DNA of 64,000 bases from CBDAQD01 sp965275905 (GTDB taxonomy: Bacteria; Pseudomonadota; Alphaproteobacteria; Rhizobiales; JAJFHC01): the NCBI GenBank assembly GCA_965275905.1, contig CBDHYJ010000082.1, forward strand, positions 62,001-126,000, written 5' to 3'. Below, piece by piece: positions 9,304 through 17,777 of this stretch. Within the stretch, counting starts at the first letter, position 1; each line of letters opens with the position of its first letter. A program made the translations under genes and the position numbers. Below the pieces are notes generated by a model that saw only the letters and a program-made list of their open reading frames with translations, was not told the origin of the DNA and ran no database searches.

Positions 9304-9322
9304 CCGGGGCTCTCAGCCCCGG
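9304..9322 (+). repeat. hairpin in the ilvB-ilvN gap
   Basis: CCGGGGCT-CTC-AGCCCCGG is a perfect eight-base stem with a three-base loop, 20 bases before ilvN. It has no U-tract. It might slow ribosomes or RNases between the two subunits' messages, but that is inference. Confidence 0.4.
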
Positions 9323-9341
9323 TCCAGTCGGATTCATCACA

Positions 9342-9860
9342 ATGAAAAAACCTGAAGTCATCGAGCGCCACACCATGTCGGTGCTTGTCGATAACGAGGC
9401 GGGCGTTCTTGCCCGTGTCATCGGCCTGTTCTCCGGGCGCGGCTACAACATCGACTCGCTGACGGTGACGGAAGTGGACATTGCCCACCACCTGTCGCGC
9501 ATCACGATTGTTACCACCGGAACGCCGATGGTCATCGAGCAGATCAAGGCCCAGCTCGAGAGGCTGGTACCGGTGCATTCCGTGGTGGATCACACGGTGG
9601 TCGGCCCGGCGCTTGAACGGGAACTGGCTCTGGTCAAGGTGGCGAGCACGGGCGAGCACCGCGTCGAAGCGCTGCGTCTTTCCGACGCCTTCCGGGCCCG
9701 GGTCATCGACGCGACCAAATCGTCGTTCGTGTTCGAACTGACCGGCGCTCCGGACAAGATCGACGCCTTTGTCCGCCTGATGGACGGGTTGGGGCTGGTC
9801 GAAGTCTCGCGCACCGGCGTGGCCGCCATCTCGCGTGGCCCGGAAGGCATGCAGTACTGA
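9342..9860 (+). CDS. ilvN: acetolactate synthase small (regulatory) subunit
   Basis: Regulatory subunit that activates IlvB and confers valine feedback inhibition. The 172-residue protein carries an ACT domain from about residue 8 (HTMSVLVDNEAGVLARV, then GLFSGRGYNIDSLTV) and a C-terminal ALS_ss domain (about 85-160). The size is typical of the long IlvN/IlvH type. It lies 84 bases after ilvB; a GC-rich hairpin occupies part of that gap. Confidence 0.96.
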   Translation: MKKPEVIERHTMSVLVDNEAGVLARVIGLFSGRGYNIDSLTVTEVDIAHHLSRITIVTTGTPMVIEQIKAQLERLVPVHSVVDHTVVGPALERELALVKVASTGEHRVEALRLSDAFRARVIDATKSSFVFELTGAPDKIDAFVRLMDGLGLVEVSRTGVAAISRGPEGMQY

Positions 9861-9880
9861 CGATTTCATCCGACAACCAC

Positions 9881-9908
9881 TTGTTTTGTTGACGCTAACC
9901 ACTATTCT
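9881..9908 (+). promoter_or_regulatory. candidate promoter for ilvC
   Basis: TTGTTT (9881-9886) and TATTCT (9903-9908) are 16 bases apart, about 80 bases before the ilvC ATG. The 129-base gap between ilvN and ilvC leaves room for separate control of ilvC. Confidence 0.3.
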
Positions 9909-9989
9909 CGCCGCCGCCGAACGACGCTTGGGCAATCCGTACATGGGATTTCCGGGCGGCACGGAGGCGGGTTCAGAAGGGGAAAGACA

Positions 9990-11009
9990 ATGAGAGTTTA
10001 TTACGACAGGGATGCCGACCTGAATCTGATCAAGGGTAAGAAGGTTGCCATTATCGGTTATGGCAGCCAGGGCCACGCTCACACGCTCAATCTGCGTGAC
10101 TCGGGCGTGCAGGAGGTCGTCGTTGCCCTTCGGGCCGGCTCCGGATCCGCCAAGAAGGCCGAAGCCGAAGGCATCAAGGTCATGGAAGTGGCGGAGGCCG
10201 CCCAGTGGGCCGACGTCATGATGATGCTGACGCCTGATGAACTCCAGGCCGATATCTACAAAGAGTCGCTTGTCGACAACATGAAGGAGGGCGCGGCCCT
10301 TCTTTTCGCGCACGGGCTGAACGTGCACTTCAATCTGATCGAGGCGCGTTCCGATCTTGATGTGCTTATGGTTGCACCCAAGGGGCCGGGTCACACCGTC
10401 CGGAGCGAGTATGTTCGCGGCGGCGGCGTGCCGTGCCTCGTGGCGATCGATCAGGACGCCTCCGGTAATGCCCACGATCTCGGCCTGTCCTATGCCTCGG
10501 CAATTGGCGGCGGGCGTGCGGGAATCATCGAGACAACATTCCGCGAGGAATGCGAAACCGACCTGTTCGGCGAGCAGGTCGTGCTTTGCGGCGGTCTTGT
10601 CGAGCTTATCCGCGCCGGATTCGAGACGCTTGTCGATGCCGGCTATGCACCGGAAATGGCCTATTTCGAGTGCCTGCACGAGGTCAAACTGATCGTCGAC
10701 CTGATTTACGAGGGCGGCATCGCCAACATGAACTACTCGATCTCCAATACCGCGGAGTATGGCGAGTATGTCACCGGTCCGCGCATCGTGACCGAGGAGA
10801 CGAAGGCGGAAATGAAACGGGTGCTGGCCGACATCCAGTCGGGCCGGTTCACGCGGGACTGGATGCTGGAAAACAAGGTCGGGCAGACCAGCTTCAAGGC
10901 GACCCGTGCAGCCGCCGGTGCCCATCCGATCGAGGACGTGGGCGAGCGCCTGCGCGCCATGATGCCGTGGATCGCGGCCTCCAAGCTGGTCGACAAGGAA
11001 AAGAACTAG
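9990..11009 (+). CDS. ilvC: ketol-acid reductoisomerase
   Basis: Catalyses the Mg- and NADPH-dependent isomerisation and reduction of acetolactate in Val/Leu/Ile synthesis. The 339-residue class I enzyme has the Rossmann motif GYGSQGHAHTLNLRDSG near residue 25 and PKGPGHTVRSEY near 130. The C-terminal knotted domain carries the metal and substrate residues (ETDLFGEQ near 190, LIYEGGIANMNYSISNTAEYG near 240). A GAAGGGGAAAG ribosome site precedes the ATG. A terminator lies just downstream. Confidence 0.97.
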   Translation: MRVYYDRDADLNLIKGKKVAIIGYGSQGHAHTLNLRDSGVQEVVVALRAGSGSAKKAEAEGIKVMEVAEAAQWADVMMMLTPDELQADIYKESLVDNMKEGAALLFAHGLNVHFNLIEARSDLDVLMVAPKGPGHTVRSEYVRGGGVPCLVAIDQDASGNAHDLGLSYASAIGGGRAGIIETTFREECETDLFGEQVVLCGGLVELIRAGFETLVDAGYAPEMAYFECLHEVKLIVDLIYEGGIANMNYSISNTAEYGEYVTGPRIVTEETKAEMKRVLADIQSGRFTRDWMLENKVGQTSFKATRAAAGAHPIEDVGERLRAMMPWIAASKLVDKEKN

Positions 11010-11031
11010 CTCTTTCTGCAGAGAAACAACA

Positions 11032-11059
11032 AAAAGGCGGCGCATTGGCGCCGCCTTTT
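11032..11059 (+). terminator. Rho-independent terminator after ilvC
   Basis: AAAAGGCGGCGC pairs perfectly with GCGCCGCCTTTT over an ATTG loop. It ends the ilv genes. Confidence 0.85.
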
Positions 11060-11138
11060 CTGTTGGGCTGTGGCCCCGGGAGGCCTTGGCTGGAGCCCAA
11101 CCTCGGACGGTACTGGGTGCGCTGGTCCGTCCGGAAAA

Positions 11139-11387
11139 TCAGTTGCGGTCAAGCAATTTCCTGACCTGGGCGATGACGATGCCGGCTTCGCGCTCCTTGC
11201 CGGCCTGACATTGCTGCTCCGCGTCGTTGCGGAGTTCCATGGCTTTTTCCTTGTCAGAATCGCTTAAATCGATGGATGCAATGGTCTGATCGATATCCTG
11301 GATATCCGCCTTGCAGTCGGCCGCCGCAAGGGACGGCAACAGGCAGACGGCAATCGCTAACGTCCAGAAAACGGTCTTGTTATGCAT
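11139..11387 (-). CDS. small secreted protein with two cysteines
   Basis: Unrecognised 82-residue protein. Residues 1-23 form a clear signal peptide (hydrophobic core FWTLAIAVCLLPSLA, cleavage near AAA-DCK). The mature part is about 60 residues, acidic and helical, with two cysteines (Cys25 and Cys60) that could pair in the periplasm. GAGGAGCAAC lies just before the ATG. It is transcribed alone, away from mreB. Confidence 0.7.
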   Translation of the reverse strand: MHNKTVFWTLAIAVCLLPSLAAADCKADIQDIDQTIASIDLSDSDKEKAMELRNDAEQQCQAGKEREAGIVIAQVRKLLDRN

Positions 11388-11816
11388 AGTTGCTCCTCAA
11401 TGCCTCTCGAAGACACTTCGGCATCAGTCACACTAAAGGCGATTCAAACGGCCGAATGCGGCGCTTTGCGACCGTCGCGCTGACCGTGGCTGGGAATTTG
11501 TGTGTCAAATTTGTGCGTTTGACGGTGATCAGCACCGTATGCGGGCCGATGTTAATCAGATCAGCAGAAATGCCTTATTGATGGTTATTTCTGTGGATAG
11601 AATCCCTATATAAGATGTTGAGAAAGCGCCGATTCGCGGCCTGTGGCAGCGTCTTAACGAAAATGCGCAAATTCGCGGCTTGCGGCGATAATTCATCTGG
11701 CATAATGCAGTGCGAGGCGGGTATGCTGCAGTGCTTCGTTAAAGTGATTTGCGGTCACCTCCCGATTGTGTTTCTCGCTAACGGGGCGCCATAGTTCAGT
11801 GGGGTAATCAACCAGG
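11388..11816. other. 429-base gene-free region upstream of mreB
   Basis: No open reading frame here looks real. It must hold the promoters of the small secreted protein (minus strand) and of mreB (plus strand). It contains a TATATAAG box at 11607-11614 without a good partner, a 22-base imperfect direct repeat, and TGCAGTGC twice (11706-11713 and 11727-11734). Confidence 0.5.
11626..11686 (+). repeat. 22-base imperfect direct repeat upstream of mreB
   Basis: Copies at 11626-11647 and 11665-11686 agree at 18 of 22 positions and share the core ATTCGCGGC. They are 39 bases apart start to start, close to four helical turns, and lie 131-191 bases before mreB. Confidence 0.5.
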
Positions 11817-12857
11817 ATGCTCTCAGGTCTTCTTGGTATGTTTTCGGCCGATATGGCCATCGACCTCGGAACGGCCAATACATTGGTTTACGTGAAGGGG
11901 CGGGGCATCGTATTGGACGAGCCCTCGGTCGTGGCCATCATCGAAGACGATGGCAAGCGCGAGGTCCTCGCTGTCGGCGAGGAAGCCAAGGTGATGCTCG
12001 GCCGCACGCCGGGGAACATTCAGGCGATCCGGCCCATGCGGGACGGTGTTATCGCGGACTTCGAGGTCGCGGAGGAAATGATCAAGCATTTCGTCCGCAA
12101 GGTCCATAACCGAACCTCCTTCGCCAGTCCCCAGGTCGTTATCTGCGTTCCATCCGGTGCGACGGCCGTCGAACGGCGGGCGATCCAGGAATCCGCCCTG
12201 TCTGCCGGCGCGCGCCGCGTCTACCTGATTGAAGAACCGCTTGCCGCGGCGCTCGGCGCCGGACTGCCGATCAATGAGCCGGTGGGGTCCATGGTCGTGG
12301 ACATCGGCGGCGGTACGACGGAAGTCGCGGTCATGGCGCTCGGCGGGATTGTCTATTCCCGCTCGGTCCGCGTCGGCGGCGACAAGATGGACGATGCGAT
12401 CGCGTCCTACATCCGCCGGAAACACAGCCTGCTTATCGGCGAAACGAGCTCGGAACGGATCAAGAAAGAGGTCGGAACGGCTGCCGTGCCGATCAACGGC
12501 CACGAAGTGTCGATTCAGATCAAGGGCCGCGATCTGGTGAGCGGCGTGCCGAAAACCATAACGATACAGCAGCGGGAACTGGCAGAAGCCCTCTCGGAGC
12601 CGGTCGGCCAGATCGTCGAGGCCGTGAAGGTGGCGCTGGAAACGACGCCTCCGGAACTGGTCGCCGATATTGTCGATCACGGCATTGTCCTGACCGGGGG
12701 AGGTGCGCTGCTGGCGAACCTCGATGTCGTACTGAGCAACGAGACGAATCTTCCGGTGACCATCGCGGAAGATGCGCTGACCTGTGTGGCAATAGGCACA
12801 GGCGAGGCGATAGAAAATCTCAAACTGATGAAGAATCTGCTTTCGTCGGTGTATTAG
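11817..12857 (+). CDS. mreB: rod-shape actin homologue MreB
   Basis: Bacterial actin that forms membrane-bound filaments guiding cell-wall elongation. The 346-residue product starts MLSGLLGMFSADMAIDLGTA, combining the amphipathic N-terminal membrane helix with the phosphate-1 motif (DLGTANTLVYVKG). Phosphate-2 (VVDIGGGTTEVAVMALGG) is near residue 160 and the adenosine motif (GIVLTGGGALLANLD) near 290. It heads the mreB-mreC-mreD-mrdA-rodA operon. Confidence 0.97.
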   Translation: MLSGLLGMFSADMAIDLGTANTLVYVKGRGIVLDEPSVVAIIEDDGKREVLAVGEEAKVMLGRTPGNIQAIRPMRDGVIADFEVAEEMIKHFVRKVHNRTSFASPQVVICVPSGATAVERRAIQESALSAGARRVYLIEEPLAAALGAGLPINEPVGSMVVDIGGGTTEVAVMALGGIVYSRSVRVGGDKMDDAIASYIRRKHSLLIGETSSERIKKEVGTAAVPINGHEVSIQIKGRDLVSGVPKTITIQQRELAEALSEPVGQIVEAVKVALETTPPELVADIVDHGIVLTGGGALLANLDVVLSNETNLPVTIAEDALTCVAIGTGEAIENLKLMKNLLSSVY

Positions 12858-12942
12858 TGGTGCTTCGGGCCCCTTACGCCGGGGCGAAGAACGGCTCCTT
12901 TGCGCGGAGGGGACGTCTCCAGCGGAATAACGGTCGTGGGTT

Positions 12943-13905
12943 ATGGCTATGAACCCTACCAAATGGCGTTCCGGTTCTTCCGGTCTCTCCGCAGACCGCA
13001 TTTGGCTCGCGTGCCTGATTGTGGCTTCAGTGCTGCTGCTCCTGCTGAGCCGTTCCGAAACCGCGTTTCTGAGGTTCATACAGACGTCGATCGCCGAGTT
13101 GTCCGCGCCGGCGCTGCGCGGCCTGTCCGGTCCGGTTGCCGATGTACGCAGCCAGATCAGCAATCTCGGTTCGTATTCCTATCTGGTTGACGAGGTCGCC
13201 CGGCTGCGCGAGGAAAACCGCCAGCTCAGGGCCATGCGGTCGACAATCGACGGCCTTGAAAACAGGGTGAAGCGCTACGAGGCGCTCCTGAATGCAACGC
13301 CCGGGCCCGAGGCGAAACCGATCGTGGCGGCCCGCATTCTCGCGGACCGGGGCAGTCCGTTCGTGAGAACGGCTCTCATCGATGCCGGGAGCAAGCACGG
13401 CGTCGCGGAGGGCCTGGCGGTGGTCGATGCGCGCGGGCTTGTGGGCCAGACGATCGCCGTGGGACGCACGACGTCGCGCGTGCTGCTGCTCAACGATCTG
13501 AACAGCCGGGTACCGGTCCAGATCGAGCCCTTCGGCTACCGCGCGATTCTCGCCGGAACCAACACCAAGACCCCGCGCCTCGAGTTTCTGCCCATCGGCG
13601 CCCAGATCCGTCCCGGCAACCAGGTAGTGACTTCCGGCCATGGCGGGCTGTTCCCTGCCGGTTTGCCGGTGGGTACGGTCAAGTCCGTGAAGATCGGAGT
13701 TGTCGAAACGACGCTGGAAGCCCCTACGGACTCCGTCGGGGTGGTGCGCGTCCTTGAGCCGGTGGAGATCAAAATCCCTGAAGAGGCGGAATCGGTCGAG
13801 GAGGGAACGGATGAAGAAAAGACGTCGGAGGCCGGTAATACCGAATCAAGTGCGGTTGCGCTGAAGCCCGGGGTACGCGGCCGGCAAGGCGGGGGGCAGA
13901 ACTGA
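12943..13905 (+). CDS. mreC: rod-shape protein MreC
   Basis: Bitopic periplasmic scaffold linking MreB to the elongasome synthases. The 320-residue protein has a short cytoplasmic N-terminus, a membrane segment at about 20-37, a coiled coil (about 72-110), and two beta-barrel domains (about 120-275) with the family motifs RGLVGQTIAVG and LLNDLNSRVPV. The tail (after 285) is acidic and Glu/Ser-rich. A second ATG at 12949 is possible. mreD begins four bases after its stop. Confidence 0.95.
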   Translation: MAMNPTKWRSGSSGLSADRIWLACLIVASVLLLLLSRSETAFLRFIQTSIAELSAPALRGLSGPVADVRSQISNLGSYSYLVDEVARLREENRQLRAMRSTIDGLENRVKRYEALLNATPGPEAKPIVAARILADRGSPFVRTALIDAGSKHGVAEGLAVVDARGLVGQTIAVGRTTSRVLLLNDLNSRVPVQIEPFGYRAILAGTNTKTPRLEFLPIGAQIRPGNQVVTSGHGGLFPAGLPVGTVKSVKIGVVETTLEAPTDSVGVVRVLEPVEIKIPEEAESVEEGTDEEKTSEAGNTESSAVALKPGVRGRQGGGQN

Positions 13906-13908
13906 GCA

Positions 13909-14433
13909 ATGCCGGAATGGACTGACCGCCTGATCCGAGTTGCCAGAGCGCTTGTTCCGGCGTTGCTCTGTATTGCCATCGTGCTGGTGTCGGTTCTTCC
14001 CTTCGGCGCAGGCTCCAGCTACATGGCCATCGGCCCGATGCTTGCGTTCAGCCTGCTCATCGCGTGGTCCGTATGCCGTCCCGACGACATAACGCCCTGG
14101 GTCGTCTTCTTCGTCGGCATCGCGATCGACTGCCTTACGGGCGGACCGCTCGGACTGTGGTCATTCAGCTTTCTCGTCGGCTACGGCGTGGCGCTCCTGC
14201 AAAGGTCGTCGCTTATGACGTACCCGGTCCTGGTCATCACCGTGACATACGCTGTTATCGGCGGCTTTGCCGCGCTCACGGCATGGGCAGCGGCTGCGGC
14301 CTATCTCGCCGCATTCGTCGATCCGTTTCCGTTGCTGATCGGGTGCGTTGTTTCGGCTATCATGTTCCCGTTCCTGATATGGATCGGCGGCCGTCCCGAC
14401 GAAGACGCCGTCAGACGGTTCGAGCGAGCCTGA
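13909..14433 (+). CDS. mreD: rod-shape protein MreD
   Basis: Polytopic inner-membrane elongasome protein. The 174 residues are mostly hydrophobic, with about five membrane segments and the family-like PFGAGSSYMAIGP near residue 25 and DCLTGGPLGLWSF near 70. Identity rests on hydrophobicity, length and position between mreC and mrdA. The mrdA start follows four bases after its stop. Confidence 0.9.
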   Translation: MPEWTDRLIRVARALVPALLCIAIVLVSVLPFGAGSSYMAIGPMLAFSLLIAWSVCRPDDITPWVVFFVGIAIDCLTGGPLGLWSFSFLVGYGVALLQRSSLMTYPVLVITVTYAVIGGFAALTAWAAAAAYLAAFVDPFPLLIGCVVSAIMFPFLIWIGGRPDEDAVRRFERA

Positions 14434-14437
14434 CGCC

Positions 14438-16354
14438 ATGGGATACAACAGAGAAGAAGACAACAGACAGAAGTCTTTCTCGCGGCGCGCGGTCTTCCTC
14501 GGGGCAGCGCAGTTCGGCGCGTTCGGCGTTCTGGCATCGCGGCTCTACTATCTTCAGGTCCTTGAGGCCGACCAGTACACGCTCCTGGCGGACGAGAACC
14601 GTATCAACTACCGGCTGCTGCCACCGCTGCGGGGCAATATTGTCGACCGGTTCGGGCAGGTCGTGGCCTCCAACCGCGAAAATCTCCAGATTATGGTGGT
14701 TCCCGAGGAATCGCCGAACCTGAAGGATACGCTGAGCAGAGTCAGCGAAATCGTGCCCCTGCAGGAAGCCCAGGTGCTCAAGGTCACGAACCGGGCGAAA
14801 CGGCAGCGGTCATTCGTGCCGATCACGGTGATGGAGAACATCTCCTGGCAGCAGTTTTCGCAGATCAATGTCCATAGTCCGCAACTTCCGGGTGTCGTGC
14901 CGCAAATGGGCGCAACGCGCCAGTACCACTACGGATCGGATCTGGCTCATGTGATCGGCTATGTCGCGACGGCAAACGAAAACGAAGCCTATGGCGAGCC
15001 ACTGCTGCTCATGCCCGGGTTTCATATCGGCAAGAGCGGTGTCGAGAAGGCACTCGATCTCGACCTCCGCGGCGAGGCCGGCTCGCTGAAGGTCGAGGTC
15101 AACGCGGGCGGGCGGGTCATCCGTCAGCTCGATATGTCGCCGGCGACGCCTGGCGCCGAAACCGTGCTGTCCGTCGACCTGGAGATCCAGCGGTTCGCCA
15201 TGGAGCGCCTGAAAGACGAGAGCGCGGCAACCGTCCTGCTTGATGTCATGACCGGCGAGGTTCTGGCACTCGCGTCCTCTCCGGGGTTCGATCCGAACGA
15301 ATTTGTCGGCGGAATCCGGCAGAACCTCTGGCAGACGCTGATCAAGGACCCGTACAAGCCGCTGATGAACAAGGCCATACGCGGCCAGTATCCTCCGGGC
15401 TCCACGTTCAAGATGATCGTGGCGCTGGCGGCACTGGAACACGGCGTGATCAAGCCCCATGAAACCGTGCGGTGCTACGGTCGCTACCGTTTCGGTGGAC
15501 ACAACTTCCATTGCTGGAAGCGCGGCGGTCACGGCCGCATGAACATGCGCAACGGCATCAAGCAGTCCTGCGACGTATACTTCTACGAAGTGGCGCGCCG
15601 CCTCGGCATAGACCGCATCGCCGAGATGGCCGAGAAACTCGGTCTGGGCCAGACGCTCGGTTTCGAGATCAACGGCGCTAAGTCAGGCGTCGTGCCAAGC
15701 ACCGGCTGGAAGCGCGCGCATTTGAGCGAGCCATGGTATCCGGGCGAAAACCTGGTGGCCGGTATCGGGCAGGGATATGTGCTGACGACGCCGCTGCAAC
15801 TGGCCGTGATGGCGGCACGGATCGCCAATGGCGGCCTGGCCGTCGAACCCCGCATCGTCAGAGCCACCGGAGACCGGCTGCTGGTGCCGCCAACTCCGCC
15901 CAGGCTGGATATCAATCCGGATCACCTGGCATTGATGAGGGATGCCATGGACGGGGTCGTGAACGAGCCGGGCGGCACGGCACGCCGGTCGCAGATCGAC
16001 GTCGACGGCAAGAAGATGGCCGGCAAGACCGGAACATCGCAGGTGCGCCGTATCACTGCTGCCGAGCGGGCCCGGGGCGTTCGCAAGAATCACCAGTTGC
16101 CGTGGCATCAGCGCGACCATGCGCTGTTCGTGGCGTTCGCGCCGGTGGATGAGCCGCGCTACGCCATTTCCGTGATTGTCGAGCACGGCGGCGGCGGCTC
16201 CCGGGCGGCTGCGCCGATCGCGAAGGACATCATGCAGATGGTCCTGGAGTGGGATCCGCTGTCTCAGAAGCCGTATGGCCCGGCCGCGGAAACCAAGGCG
16301 GCCGGAACCGGCGAGCCCGCTGCCGACAGGGCGGGCAAGGAGGACAGGTCGTGA
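14438..16354 (+). CDS. mrdA: penicillin-binding protein 2 (elongation transpeptidase)
   Basis: Class B PBP that cross-links peptidoglycan during side-wall growth, working with RodA. The 638-residue protein has an N-terminal membrane anchor (about 17-36), a PBP dimerisation domain with the LRGNIVDRFGQV-type entry, and a transpeptidase domain. The active-site motifs are Ser322-T-F-Lys325, Ser377-C-Asp379 and Lys530-T-G. The usual SxN appears as SCD, which is common in PBP2. The last 40 residues form an Ala/Glu/Lys-rich tail. The stop overlaps the rodA start as GTGA. Confidence 0.96.
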   Translation: MGYNREEDNRQKSFSRRAVFLGAAQFGAFGVLASRLYYLQVLEADQYTLLADENRINYRLLPPLRGNIVDRFGQVVASNRENLQIMVVPEESPNLKDTLSRVSEIVPLQEAQVLKVTNRAKRQRSFVPITVMENISWQQFSQINVHSPQLPGVVPQMGATRQYHYGSDLAHVIGYVATANENEAYGEPLLLMPGFHIGKSGVEKALDLDLRGEAGSLKVEVNAGGRVIRQLDMSPATPGAETVLSVDLEIQRFAMERLKDESAATVLLDVMTGEVLALASSPGFDPNEFVGGIRQNLWQTLIKDPYKPLMNKAIRGQYPPGSTFKMIVALAALEHGVIKPHETVRCYGRYRFGGHNFHCWKRGGHGRMNMRNGIKQSCDVYFYEVARRLGIDRIAEMAEKLGLGQTLGFEINGAKSGVVPSTGWKRAHLSEPWYPGENLVAGIGQGYVLTTPLQLAVMAARIANGGLAVEPRIVRATGDRLLVPPTPPRLDINPDHLALMRDAMDGVVNEPGGTARRSQIDVDGKKMAGKTGTSQVRRITAAERARGVRKNHQLPWHQRDHALFVAFAPVDEPRYAISVIVEHGGGGSRAAAPIAKDIMQMVLEWDPLSQKPYGPAAETKAAGTGEPAADRAGKEDRS

Positions 16355-17496
16355 GCGACCATGCCAGCGGCTCCCGATCGGTCCGCCTGCTGGACCGTAT
16401 CACCAGCCCCTACTGGGGGTTTGTCCTGCTGCTGTGCGTCATCGTGGGATTCGGCGTCGCGATGCTCTATTCCGTCTCCGGCGGACGGATGGATCCCTGG
16501 GCTTCGCGGCAGATCTATCGTTTCGGGCTCGGTCTTGGATTGCTGGCGGTTGTCGCGCTGATCGACATCAGGATCTGGCTGAAGCTTGCCTATCCGTTCT
16601 ACGCCGTTTCCCTTTTCCTGCTGGCGCTGGTGCCGCTCGTCGGAACCAAGGCCGGCGGCGCGCAGCGCTGGATCGATCTGGGGCCGTTCCAGTTGCAGCC
16701 GTCGGAATTCATGAAGATTGCCCTGGTCGTCGGTCTGGCCGCCTACTACCAGCGCCTGTCCCATGACGATAAATCCCGTCCGACGCGTCTGATCATACCG
16801 ATCCTCATGATCCTCGTGCCGACACTGCTGGTGATCAAGCAGCCGGATCTCGGCACGTCCATTCTTCTGCTGGCCGGCGGCGTCGGCATTGTGTACGTCG
16901 CCGGCGTGCACTGGGCCTACTTTGCGACGGGCGTGGCGGCGGTACTGGGCAGCATCCCGGTGGCGTGGAGTTTCCTTCATGGCTACCAGCGCCAGCGCAT
17001 CCTCACGTTCCTCAATCCGGAAAGCGATCCGCTCGGCTCCGGTTACCATATTCTCCAGTCGAAGATTGCCGTCGGTTCGGGCGGGATATGGGGCAAGGGA
17101 CTGGCGCAGGGCACGCAGAGCCAGCTGAACTTCCTGCCCGAGCGGCATACCGACTTTATCTTCACGATGCTGGCCGAAGAGCTGGGCCTGGTGGGCGGGC
17201 TCGCGCTTCTGGGGGCCTATCTGGCAATTCTTGCGTTCGGGATCTTCGTTGCCCTGCGTTGCGCAAACCATTTCGGGCGTCTGCTGGCTGTCGGCGTCTG
17301 CTTCACGTTCTTCCTCTACGTTTTCGTCAACGTCGCGATGGTGACAGGCCTGCTGCCGGTTGTCGGCGTTCCGCTGCCGCTGGTCTCATATGGCGGCACC
17401 GCCATGCTGACACTGATGTTCGGCTTCGGGCTCCTCATGAACGTCGCAATCCACCGAAAGGTGGCCTTTACGCATCACGATACGGCGCTGATCTAG
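16351..17496 (+). CDS. rodA: SEDS peptidoglycan glycosyltransferase RodA
   Basis: Membrane glycan polymerase of the elongasome, partner of PBP2. I place the start at GTG 16351, which overlaps the mrdA stop by four bases and has AAGGAGG about six bases upstream; this gives 381 residues, the normal RodA length. About ten membrane segments are visible. Family motifs include GGAQRWIDLGPFQLQPSE (near 95), LPERHTDFIFTMLAEELG (near 260) and the C-terminal VGVPLPLVSYGGTAM. It ends the mre operon. Confidence 0.95.
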   Translation: MSDHASGSRSVRLLDRITSPYWGFVLLLCVIVGFGVAMLYSVSGGRMDPWASRQIYRFGLGLGLLAVVALIDIRIWLKLAYPFYAVSLFLLALVPLVGTKAGGAQRWIDLGPFQLQPSEFMKIALVVGLAAYYQRLSHDDKSRPTRLIIPILMILVPTLLVIKQPDLGTSILLLAGGVGIVYVAGVHWAYFATGVAAVLGSIPVAWSFLHGYQRQRILTFLNPESDPLGSGYHILQSKIAVGSGGIWGKGLAQGTQSQLNFLPERHTDFIFTMLAEELGLVGGLALLGAYLAILAFGIFVALRCANHFGRLLAVGVCFTFFLYVFVNVAMVTGLLPVVGVPLPLVSYGGTAMLTLMFGFGLLMNVAIHRKVAFTHHDTALI

Positions 17497-17622
17497 CCCG
17501 TGTTTTCCGAGTTCGCCCGGTTGTGCCGGCCGGCATCGCGGATGCGGGATGCTGGACAGGTGCAGCGGGCTCTGTTAGAGAAACGGCGAATGATGGAAGG
17601 ACCTGTTCCGCCATCACTATCC

Positions 17623-17698
<76 letters not shown>

Positions 17699-17777
17699 AA
17701 TCTCTCGGCCGGTGCGTGATTGCATCATGCGACCGGGGTAGCGAGCCGGTCCGAGTTTAGCAGCGAGTGTCGCAGGA

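Noticed and set aside
8856..11045. A 729-codon open frame on the minus strand opposite ilvB, ilvN and ilvC
   Set aside because: It is antisense to three well-conserved genes, is rich in His/Arg/Asp as expected from reverse-reading GC-rich codons, and shows no recognisable domain.
11390..11581. A 63-codon open frame before mreB
   Set aside because: No ribosome site, unusual composition, and overlap with likely promoter sequence.
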